DNA of 64,000 bases, taken from the NCBI RefSeq assembly GCF_019175285.1, contig NC_056523.1, forward strand, positions 125,770,306 through 125,834,305. Direction: 5' to 3'. Each line of letters opens with the position of its first letter. The stretch's first letter is position 1. Under the pieces are notes generated by a model. The model searched no databases and was not told the DNA's origin. It worked only from the letters and a program-made list of their open reading frames with translations. Both the position numbers and the translations under genes were made by a program. The DNA comes from Sceloporus undulatus. Taxonomy: Eukaryota > Chordata > Lepidosauria > Squamata > Phrynosomatidae. Below, piece by piece: positions 56,212 through 64,000 of this stretch.

Positions 56212-56370
56212 AGAATCCTAGAGTTAGAAGAGACCACAAGGGCCATGCAGTCCAACTGTCTACTGCGCAGGAACTCTCAGTCAGATGGCCATCCAGCCTC
56301 TGCAAAGAAGGAGAATCCACCATACTCTAAAGCAGCATATTCCACTGTCAAACAGCTCTTACTGTCATCT
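56212..56370 (-). mobile_element. CR1 LINE 3' end
   Basis: AATCCTAGAGTTAGAAGAGA, CAGATGGCCATCCAGCCTCT and CCACTGTCAAACAGCTCTTA follow the CR1 3' order seen at 45.46 kb. Confidence 0.7.
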
Positions 56371-56440
56371 TATCCTTAGGACATGGCCAATGAAGTTACA
56401 ATGCTACTGCTTTTAGAATTCTCACTGATCTTAAACCTAG

Positions 56441-56780
56441 GACCTTATCACATTAGGGAATTACCGCACGGATATCGTTGCCCAAACGTTGCCAAATGCC
56501 CCAGAAGCGCCAGAGCCACCTCATCCGTTGCACTTCTGAAACATCACTGAAGCGCTCTCATTGTTCTCCTGTCGATGAATCATTTGCTGAGAAACCATTT
56601 TTGTAATAATGAAAGATCACATTATTACAAAAATGGCTTCTCAGCAAACGATTCGTCAGTGGGAGAACAACGAGAGCGCTTCAGTGGCGTTTCAGAAGCA
56701 TGACAGATGATCTCACCTCCGGTGCTTCTGGAGCATTTGACAATGATATCCATGTGGTAAGTCCTTAGTGTGAGAACGTC
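56441..56780. mobile_element. Large palindromic MITE, CCTAG flanks
   Basis: Left GACCTTATCACATTAGGGAA and right (inverse) GACGTTCTCACACTAAGGAC; inner arms include GCGCTTCAGTG, AACAATGAGAGCG-type and GAGAAGCCATTTTTGTAATA with a short central spacer. CCTAG occurs immediately on both sides (56436-56440, 56781-56785). 340 bp, non-coding. Confidence 0.8.
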
Positions 56781-56994
56781 CCTAGACTTGTCACCTTCTT
56801 GGTGCAAAAGAGCTCAATGGGTTTATGGGACAATTGTCTACTGTCATGATCAGGATAATGATTTCAATTATTACTTGAGTAGCATTGAAAGTAATTGGAG
56901 ATTACCAGCACACTGTAATTTATCACCACGTAAAGTAAGTGGACCACCAAGTCCTTCAGCTTCCTCTTTTGCTAGACTTCCACAGTCGGATGTT

Positions 56995-57090
56995 TTCCAA
57001 TTTTGTTGCACCACAACTCCCGTTAATCATGATAGTTGGGGATGATAGCAGTTCCAGTCCAATATGTCTGTTGGACAGTAGGATGGGGAA
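56995..57090. mobile_element. MITE fragment
   Basis: GCACCACAACTCCCGTTAAT, TAGTTGGGGATGATAGCAGT and CAATATGTCTGTTGGAC match the common 'ACAACTCCCATCATCCC' palindromic MITE of lizards as I recall it; related to 26786-26896. Confidence 0.5.
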
Positions 57091-57486
57091 AACTGTCCTG
57101 CACTTTAGAGCTTGTGAATCTTGTGATAAGCTGTCATGTTAATAGCTATGCTTCCCGTGTTAATTAATAATTTCAAACTTTGGCACCAGTTGATGGAGAC
57201 AGGTGCAACAGCAAGTTGTTTCCTGATAGATTACAGAGGGCTGGTGGCTGATCCTCTGGCAGTGTTTTCTGCCAAGGCTCTTACAGCATTATGAATATGT
57301 CACCACAGTGCGTGTGTGGTGACGGTGATATGATGATATTGACGTATGATGGTTCTCATAAGCCAGGCATTTTTACATTGCAAAGCTATACATGCCTTCT
57401 TGGATGTAAGTCCTGTTTTGTTAAGTAGGTTGTACTTCCAGGTAAGTATGTATAGATTGCAGCCTATTTCTCTCTCTCTCTCTCTC

Positions 57487-57524
<38 letters not shown>

Positions 57525-58605
57525 TTTGGTATCGTTGCCTTCAAGATATGCCTACTTTCTCCCAGTGGATGTAAGCCTAGGTTTTTAATTCACCATATGC
57601 TTAGATGTTGCTTGTTTCCAAGAGAACTCTGCCCTTTAATGATCCTGTGTGAATTTTGCTTTATCAGCAGTGTTTGAGTCTTCTTAAAAATAAAACAAAA
57701 CACCATGGTTCCTGTATGCATTCAGGATTGCTTTTTAACTGTGTTGAAGTGTAGAAAGACTACATGGGGTTTCTCCTCTTCCTGAGGAGACCACGTACTG
57801 TCACATTACAGGGTTTCATCTTGATTGGAGAAGATCTTTCTATTGCATATATTGTCTGTACACCTTGCTTGAGTGTGTATTCTATGTAAGCACAATTTCC
57901 AGTCTTCCAGTAATGTCACTATTGATAATTAGCTATTTTTGTGCTTCCTTCAGTTCTGATCTTCTGTTTGCTCATAAGAACAGTTAGTTGGCTCCAGTAG
58001 CTACTTCTGGTTATCTCATGCTTCGGGTCAAGAGTATGCTAACCAAAGATGAAACAGCATAAGCTTGAAATCTATTCACCCCTGATGAATAGAATTGACT
58101 TCTGGGAAGTGGTTGACTGAGGTCATCTTTTATTTGTGTATTAGAAGAACACACACACATTATAAAGCATGTGACTGTATCTTCCTTCAAACCTTTGACT
58201 CACTAAATGTTTAGTTTTTGTTTGGCTCTGTGTAAAGAACCTCTTTTACTCCTTGCAGTTGTGTCTGTGCCCACTACTGTGCTGTTTTCATTACATTGCT
58301 GTTCAGGGATATATGGGTTTGTTAAATTTTCATCTGCTTAATCATCTGGCATCAGCTTCCTAGAACTGTTACTGTTTCTCTGTTTTCTGATGCCACTGCC
58401 TGCTGAGGGACATGGCGCCACCTGAAAACATTTGCTTTTCAACAAATGTTGAACATCTAATTAATTAATTTAGTGTAATTGTTCTGGAACATTTAAATAA
58501 CAGTTCTGAGTACACTTAAAATAAAAGGTGCTTCTAAATGGAGCACTCAGTCTTATCAATTAAAACTGAGCTTTGTATCTATTTTGTCCTTCCTCTTTAA
58601 CAGTT
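57091..58605. repeat. Unassigned DNA with a (TC)n(ATT)n tract
   Basis: A (TC)n run followed by (ATT)n spans about 57470-57525. Otherwise no feature recognised. Confidence 0.5.
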
Positions 58606-58665
58606 TTGATGATGATGATGATAATGATGATGATGATGGTGGTGGTGGTGGTGGTGGTGGTGGTG
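58606..58665 (+). repeat. (GAT)n(GGT)n microsatellite
   Basis: GAT units switch to a pure GGT run of about nine units and end in GAT. Confidence 0.85.
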
Positions 58666-58783
58666 ATAAGGCAGCTAGTTCTCAAACAAACAAACCCCCT
58701 CCCAGCACATCAAAGTCAGTGTAAGCTACACAGTCCTGGAGATTCACAGTAGTTCTACCAAAAGGGATTACCAAGAGAATTGT

Positions 58784-59300
58784 CAGACGGTCCGAGGTTC
58801 AGGGTAACAGATAGACAGGTCGATAAAGCAGTCCAAGGTCAAGGTTTCCGGGTAGTCAAGACAAGAAGCCAAAGGAGCCAGAGACAGAGACTTTCCTCTA
58901 AAAGAGTCAGATATCCACTGGCAAAGAACCACACATGCTCCAGGTGCTTAAGAAGGCAAGGAGCCGGCCTTCAACTGTGTCTGATTACGAACACGCTTCT
59001 GATAAAGCCTCCGAGATCTTCGAAGGCCCTCTCTTTCTGTTCGACGCTCCTTGAAGGTAGGCACACTGCCCAGATCCTCCTCCATGTCCACAGCCTCGGC
59101 ACCAGGCAAACTTGACTGCTGAACCTCTGGAGGGGCCACAGACTCTGCTCCAGCAGAACTAGGGCCAGCCTCTGGCTCCTCCATTACAGGTTCAAGCCCC
59201 AGGGGCTCTGGCTCCTCCATTACAGGTTCAGGTCCCAGGGGCTCTAGCTCATCCTCTGAGTCCTCCAATCTGTCCTCCAGGCTGGGCATGACAAAAGGAG
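58784..59300 (-). mobile_element. Probable LTR-retrotransposon-derived segment with an acidic 113-codon frame
   Basis: Plus text CAGACGGTCCGAGGTTCAGG, GCAGTCCAAGGTCAAGGTTT resembles a lizard LTR-element repeat as I recall it. The minus frame 59289-58948 is acidic, with a duplicated 12-residue unit EPLGPEPVMEEP / EPLGLEPVMEEP, then a basic tail KERRTEREGLRRSRRLYQKR. A host exon is the alternative. Identity uncertain. Confidence 0.35.
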
Positions 59301-60620
59301 GGCTTGATAAAATCCTCTGGGAGCACTGAATTTATAGAAGCAAACCAGTAAACATGTTTAGAATAGGATTGTTCCTGCAAATAAGTCACAGGTTTACCGG
59401 TTTGGCCTGGTAGCAAGAACTTAAAGATAAATCAAAATACATCTAGAGACATTCCATTCCAGCAAAACAACTTTGGTGTTGCAATGTCCCAGAACATCTG
59501 TCAGAAAAATTTATGTGGTTTTTACTCCTTGATTAGCTATGAGGAAAGTGTTTCTCCTGTTGCATAAGACGTGTCCTATGGAAGCTCTCTATTGTAGTAA
59601 TCGTGAACTAGCCAGAGTCTGTATTTATACAGACACTGTATTTATTTTTGTATTACTACCTTTATATTTCACCTTGATAGAGTACATGCTTTTCTGGGAT
59701 ATGATCGAATACATGCCCTTCTGGGAAGCCTCCTATCCAGGCATTAACCAGACTGAGATCTGCTTAACTTCAGTATGTTAAGCAGATCTGAGCACTGCAC
59801 CTTGTGCACTCAGACTATGTCATGGGGTGGTAGGGATGGAAAGAATACTCAAAAGCTCAAGGGGGAAAAAAACAAAAATAGTTTTTTGAGTATTTGAAAA
59901 CACTAATTAGGAGAAATCTCCTCAAGCCCCTTTCTCATTTTCCCTGAGGTCTCAAATTGACTTGCCTCCCGATGTCACACAGGGAGCAGGAGAGGACAGC
60001 CAGAAAGGGATTCTGGAAGCTACAGCCTCCAGATCTTTTGCTGGCTTTCTCCCTTCCTGATGTTATGGAGGTAGGCATGTGGGGAAGCCAGCTGTGGATC
60101 CTGGAAGACTACATCCTTCCCAGTCGTCATCTGTCTTCTCCCTCCCTCCTCCTGAAGTCACACAGGCAGAGGCTGGGTGGTCTCCCTCCCTCCTCTCAGC
60201 TGCTGGAAATTTTCTCTTCACACAAAATCTCTTTGAAAACTGCATAGTTTTTGAAGATGTCTGGCAGTAGGGAGAAAATTGATTAAATGATTCATTCTCC
60301 CAAATTTAATTATCCCAAAGAATTTAACATGGCATATCATTAGCAGGCGGATATTTGAGGGCAAGTATCTGAAGCTAATAATACAGGTGTGGGAGCATTC
60401 CCAGTTTTGTATTCATTTTGCACTCAAGAAAGTCCAGTGTAGCTAGTTGGCCAGTGATCATATCTTTGTGTCACCTTCAGGTTGCCAGATTAATAAGCAT
60501 CACAGTATTACCTATCTGCATGTTAGGAAATGAGTTTAACAGTAACCTTCCATCTCTTTGCATGAAACAACCACAGGGTAACGCCCAGAAGACAGCAAAT
60601 CTGAGCAATACTGGCTAGAA
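59301..60620. other. Unassigned DNA with a short perfect hairpin
   Basis: GATCTGCTTAAC (59757-59768) and GTTAAGCAGATC (59777-59788) form a perfect 12-bp stem with an 8-nt loop. No gene recognised. The L2 insertion begins a little beyond 60620. Confidence 0.4.
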
Positions 60621-63326
60621 TTGAGGGTTAAAAGAACTCAAGACCCTTTACTCTTAGCAAACTTATTGTGTTTTCTGTCATCTCACTCTGTTAAAACAAT
60701 ATTTTTCAAGGATTTAGTTTGGAAATATGCCATAATCCGACAGACCTCCTATATCGAGTGTATTTACCTGACCCTAAAGGCTAGGGACAGTCTAGGGATT
60801 CTGTTAGTGTATCGGCCACCCCGTGCATTAGCGGACTCCCTTAACGAGCTGACACAGCTGGTCGCTGAGCTGATGTTGGAGACGCCCAGGCTTCTTGTCC
60901 TGGGCGACTTCAACATCTCCCTCACGGCCAGCCATGTCCCATCCGGTGCGGCTCGGGAATTCATGGAGACCATGGCGGCCATGGGCCTGTCCCAGCTGAT
61001 ACAGGGTCCCACGCATTGTGCGGGTAATACTCTCGATTTGGTCTTCTGTTCGGATGCGGAGAATCCGTGGGTGGAAATAGTTAATGTTTCCCCCCTGTCA
61101 TGGACGGATCATTTCCTGGTAGAGGTGAAAATCAAGGCCTCTACCCAGATCCCCCCCGGGGGTGGTGGACCAGTTAGGATGGTCCACCCTCGAAGGCTGA
61201 TGGAACCTGAGAGGTTCCGAGAAGCCTTAGAGGGGCTCACGGTTGGAAATGACGGCGACTCTGTTGATGCCCTCACCGGTATCTGGAATACCGGCCTTTC
61301 CAGGGCTATGCACAGGATCGCTCCCAAGCGCCCTCTCAGGCCTGCTTCCAAACGTAAGCCCTGGTATACGGAAGATCTCCGGGCGAGGAAGCGGGTTCTG
61401 CGACGGCTAGAGTACCGTTGGCGGAAACACCTTTGCTTAGACGACAAGGCTCTCCTAGACCAACTGTTAGAGGACTACGGAGAGGCAATACGAGCAACAA
61501 AGAATTCGTTCTATGGTGCTCGTATTGCGTCCGCTGAGTCGCGTCCGGCAGAGTTGTTCAGGGTGGTCAGGGAGCTAACTCAGCTCCCTCCCGCCCTGAA
61601 CCAGATCCTTGAACCTTCTAAGGCCTGCTGTGACTTGTTTAACGACTTTTTTGCGGATAAAACCTCTCGTATAAGCGAAGGTCTGAACGCCGACACTTTA
61701 GCAGAACCTAGGGTAGAAGTGTCCAGAGCCTCCGTGGACTATGTTAAACTGGATCAGTTTGAGTTGGTGAGTACCGAGGATGTGGACAAGATCCTCGGAA
61801 GTGTTCGGAAAACGACCTGCTCTCTTGATCCCTGTCCCTCGTGGTTAGCGGCCCAGGGGGGGCCGGCGGTAACATCTTTGTTACGCCGGATAATTAATAC
61901 ATCTTTAAGGGATGGGCTATTTCCATCGGATCTTAAATTGGCCATAGTAAGACCGATCCTAAAAAAGCCCTCCCTTGACCCCCTGGTACATAATAATTAT
62001 CGGCCTGTTTCGCTGCTACCATTTTTGGGAAAGGTGATCGAGAGGGCGGTTGCGATCCAGCTTCAGGCGGTCTTGGATGAAACGGATTATCTGGACCCAT
62101 TTCAAACTGGCTTCCGGGCGGGTTACGGGGTTGAGACGGCCATGGTCGCCTTGGTCGATGATCTCCGTCTGGGCATCGACAGGGGAAGCGTGTCCCTGTT
62201 GGTGCTCTTGGACATCTCAGCGGCTTTCGATACCATAGACCATGGTATCCTTCTGGGGCGCCTCGCAGAGGTGGGAATCGGGGGCACTGTGCTCCAGTGG
62301 TTCCGTTCCTACCTCTCGGGGAGGTCCCAGATGGTGCAGCTGGGAGACGTGTGCTCTGATGAGAGGCCCCTTAAAACTGGGGTCCCTCAAGGGGCCATTC
62401 TGTCTCCCATGCTATTTAACATTTACATGAAACCACTGGGAGAGATCATCCGGAGACATGGGGCGCGGGGTTATCAGTACGCTGATGACACCCAAATTAT
62501 TTTCTCTATGTCTCCGACTGATGCAGTGACTGGGGATGGCGTCTCTCCTCTCGTGGCCTGTCTGGAGTCAGTAATGGGCTGGATGAGGGAAAACCGACTC
62601 AAATTGAATCCAGAGAAAACGGAGGTACTAGTGATAGGTTCCCCTGGTCCAGGAATGGCGGTGGTTCCACCTGTCCTGAACGGGGTCACGCTCCCTGTGA
62701 AGGACTCCGTGCGCAGTCTGGGGGTGCTTCTTGACTCGTCGCTTCACCTGACTGCTCAGGTGAATGCGACGGTCAAGAGCACTTGTTATCAGCTTAGGCT
62801 GATTCGCCAGCTGCGCCCATACCTGGCCCAGAGGGACCTAGAAACTGTTGTACATGCTCTGGTAACTTCGAGACTGGATTTCTGCAACGTACTCTACATG
62901 GGGCAACCCTTATACCAAACTCGGAAGCTGCAAATAGTGCAAAATATGGCAGCCCGGCTGGTCACTGGTGCGTCCAGGACCAGCCATATAACACCAGTTT
63001 TAAAAGATCTTCATTGGCTGCCCATTCGCTTCCGAGCTCAATATAAGGTGTTGGTAATTACCTATAAAGCCCTAAATGGCTTGGGCCCAGGATACCTAAA
63101 GGACCGCCTCTCCCCATACATTCCGCCTCGCACTCTCAGAACGTCTGGGCAGCAGCTACTGAAGGTGCCTAGGGCTAGGTTGGCCTCCACTACTCGGAGG
63201 TCGTTCTCCATAGCTGCCCCAGCCCTTTGGAATGCGCTGCCCACAGAGCTCTGCTCGTCCACCACCCTGGCCCAATTTAGGAAGGACCTCAAAACCTTCC
63301 TATTCCAACAGGCATTCCCCGAGTAA
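60621..63326 (+). CDS. L2-clade LINE endonuclease/reverse transcriptase, open frame, N-truncated
   Basis: 901 codons without a stop. Endonuclease part: VYRPP (63-67), GDFN (95-98), NTLDLVF (136-142), WTDH (161-164). Reverse transcriptase: NNYRPVSLLPFLGKVIERA (458-476), motif A DISAAFD (531-537), motif B GVPQGAILSP (587-596), motif C YADD (620-623), KLNPEKTEVLVIG (661-673). C-terminal tail has LHWLPIRFRAQYKVL and APALWNALP. The protein nicks target DNA and copies its own RNA. The endonuclease lacks its N-terminal third (no N-x-R or catalytic Glu motif), the usual result of 5' truncation at insertion; the first 30-40 codons are probably flank. An open frame of this length implies a recent insertion. 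Confidence 0.88.
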   Translation: MRVKRTQDPLLLANLLCFLSSHSVKTIFFKDLVWKYAIIRQTSYIECIYLTLKARDSLGILLVYRPPRALADSLNELTQLVAELMLETPRLLVLGDFNISLTASHVPSGAAREFMETMAAMGLSQLIQGPTHCAGNTLDLVFCSDAENPWVEIVNVSPLSWTDHFLVEVKIKASTQIPPGGGGPVRMVHPRRLMEPERFREALEGLTVGNDGDSVDALTGIWNTGLSRAMHRIAPKRPLRPASKRKPWYTEDLRARKRVLRRLEYRWRKHLCLDDKALLDQLLEDYGEAIRATKNSFYGARIASAESRPAELFRVVRELTQLPPALNQILEPSKACCDLFNDFFADKTSRISEGLNADTLAEPRVEVSRASVDYVKLDQFELVSTEDVDKILGSVRKTTCSLDPCPSWLAAQGGPAVTSLLRRIINTSLRDGLFPSDLKLAIVRPILKKPSLDPLVHNNYRPVSLLPFLGKVIERAVAIQLQAVLDETDYLDPFQTGFRAGYGVETAMVALVDDLRLGIDRGSVSLLVLLDISAAFDTIDHGILLGRLAEVGIGGTVLQWFRSYLSGRSQMVQLGDVCSDERPLKTGVPQGAILSPMLFNIYMKPLGEIIRRHGARGYQYADDTQIIFSMSPTDAVTGDGVSPLVACLESVMGWMRENRLKLNPEKTEVLVIGSPGPGMAVVPPVLNGVTLPVKDSVRSLGVLLDSSLHLTAQVNATVKSTCYQLRLIRQLRPYLAQRDLETVVHALVTSRLDFCNVLYMGQPLYQTRKLQIVQNMAARLVTGASRTSHITPVLKDLHWLPIRFRAQYKVLVITYKALNGLGPGYLKDRLSPYIPPRTLRTSGQQLLKVPRARLASTTRRSFSIAAPALWNALPTELCSSTTLAQFRKDLKTFLFQQAFPE

Positions 63327-63512
63327 ATATCCTGTGGGCCTCCCTCCTCTCTTTCGTGGCCAAGAGGTTGGGCTTTGGGGCTTTACTGTTGGGTTGTTTT
63401 AAATATGTTTTTATTGGAACTGTTTGTATTTTAATTATGTTGTGAGCCGCCCTGATCGGAGGAAGGGCGGCATATAAATAAAAATTTTATTATTTATTTA
63501 TTTATAAATACT
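60730..63512 (+). mobile_element. 5'-truncated L2 LINE insertion
   Basis: Element limits: recognisable L2 text begins near 60770 (5' edge uncertain, 60640-60770), and the 3' UTR ends GAGCCGCCCTGATCGGAGGA, GGGCGGCATATAAATAAAAA and an ATTT-rich array to about 63512. The 3' end matches the tails at 7.9 and 40.65 kb. Lies in the proposed STXBP2 intron in sense orientation. Confidence 0.8.
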
Positions 63513-63574
63513 GCAAACATTTGTATGTGGCATTCATTATGGTTGCATTTCCTATGGGGGGGGGAGATTTGAAG

Positions 63575-63815
63575 CAGTTGTCATTTGCCATCACATCATC
63601 TTCAAATTATGATGACCCTATGGATACAAGACCTCCAAGAGCCCCAGGCATCAACAGCTCAGCCTTGTAAACTCAAGGCAGTGGTTTCCTTTCTTGTGTC
63701 AATCCATCTGTAATGTGTTCTTTCTCTTTCTCTACAGTCTTCCACTTTACTGAGCATTATTTTATTTTCCATTGAGTCATGTAATCTCATGATGTGTCCA
63801 AACAACAACATCCTT
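63575..63815 (-). mobile_element. RTE/Bov-B LINE 3' fragment
   Basis: The minus frame reads LLFGHIMRLHDSMENKIMLS and RWIDTRKETTALSLQ, the Bov-B C-terminal phrase. Plus text TGGATACAAGACCTCCAAGA marks the 3' part. Confidence 0.7.
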
Positions 63816-64000
63816 GGTTGCGGGGGGGGGGGGGGACTGGCAGAGAGGGGCCATGGCAAACAAATGCCACGGCCCCAATCCACCTTGCAGTTGGCCAAAA
63901 AAGGAGCGGCAAAGATCCGCTTCTTTTTTTTGGGGGGGGGGGGGCGAAAGGCTGCTTTTCCCCACTGCGTCATGGCTCTATGTGGCTTCAAGCTGCTCCA
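63816..64000. other. G-run-rich end of window
   Basis: G-runs at about 63821-63835 and 63931-63943 with intervening GC-rich text. No gene recognised. Confidence 0.4.

Larger units (their letters stand above)
38107..64000 (+). other. Probable STXBP2 intron 1 (to window end)
   Basis: No sequence resembling exon 2 (KIL..VI..VKK.GEWK) was noticed on the plus strand downstream of the donor. If the exon call is right, the intron exceeds 25.8 kb, consisting largely of the repeats listed below. Confidence 0.5.

Noticed and set aside
38107-64000. Later exons of STXBP2 on the plus strand
   Set aside because: I looked for text like GEWKVL..D and SCCKM.DI with splice sites and saw none. They may lie beyond the window.

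Overview
This window looks like nuclear DNA from a squamate reptile, most likely a lizard. It is dominated by interspersed repeats typical of that group: L2 and CR1 LINEs, RTE/Bov-B LINEs, tRNA-derived SINEs ending in an (AAC)n tail, Penelope-like elements, foldback hAT-type MITEs, Tigger-like relics and solo LTRs. There is no bacterial-style gene organisation. Nearly all long open frames are repeat-derived or low-complexity. Family names come from recognition of sequence features, not from a database search.

Two host genes can be read. A resistin-like gene (RETN family) lies on the minus strand at about 33.9-25.7 kb. It has a short non-coding first exon with CCAAT and TTTAAA promoter motifs, then three coding exons (30609-30483, 26350-26273, 25933-25797) with matching splice phases. 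The predicted product is a 113-residue secreted protein with the C-terminal resistin cysteine signature. The first coding exon of STXBP2 (Munc18-2) lies on the plus strand at 38040-38106 inside a CpG island. It encodes MAPG, ten alanines, then GLKAVVGE, and ends at a GTGAGT donor. No later STXBP2 exon was recognised, so from 38107 to the end is probably intron 1. STXBP2 and RETN are also neighbours in human, as I recall, which supports both calls, but here they are head-to-head.

Layout. 0-10.8 kb: repeat fragments, a 44-bp minisatellite, LINE tails, DNA-transposon pieces. 10.8-14.4 kb: a block bounded by inverted repeats, holding microsatellites, a solo LTR and a 62-bp minisatellite. 14.4-18.1 kb: C-rich tracts and a Penelope-like element whose terminal repeat contains a hammerhead-like motif. 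18-25.3 kb: mostly unassigned AT-rich DNA with a Tigger-like relic and an LTR-like segment. 25.3-34 kb: the resistin-like gene, its introns carrying CR1, MITE and Penelope inserts and a TIR element. 37.8-38.3 kb: STXBP2 CpG island and exon 1. 38.3-60 kb: Bov-B, Penelope, L2, CR1, a GC-rich 60-bp minisatellite, solo LTRs and MITEs. 60.6-63.5 kb: a 5'-truncated L2 LINE with a 901-codon open frame.

The repeats matter for the genes mainly by their position. Intron 1 and intron 2 of the resistin gene are lengthened by insertions, one of them a palindrome about 50 bp from a splice donor. A SINE and a CR1 tail sit directly upstream of the STXBP2 island.
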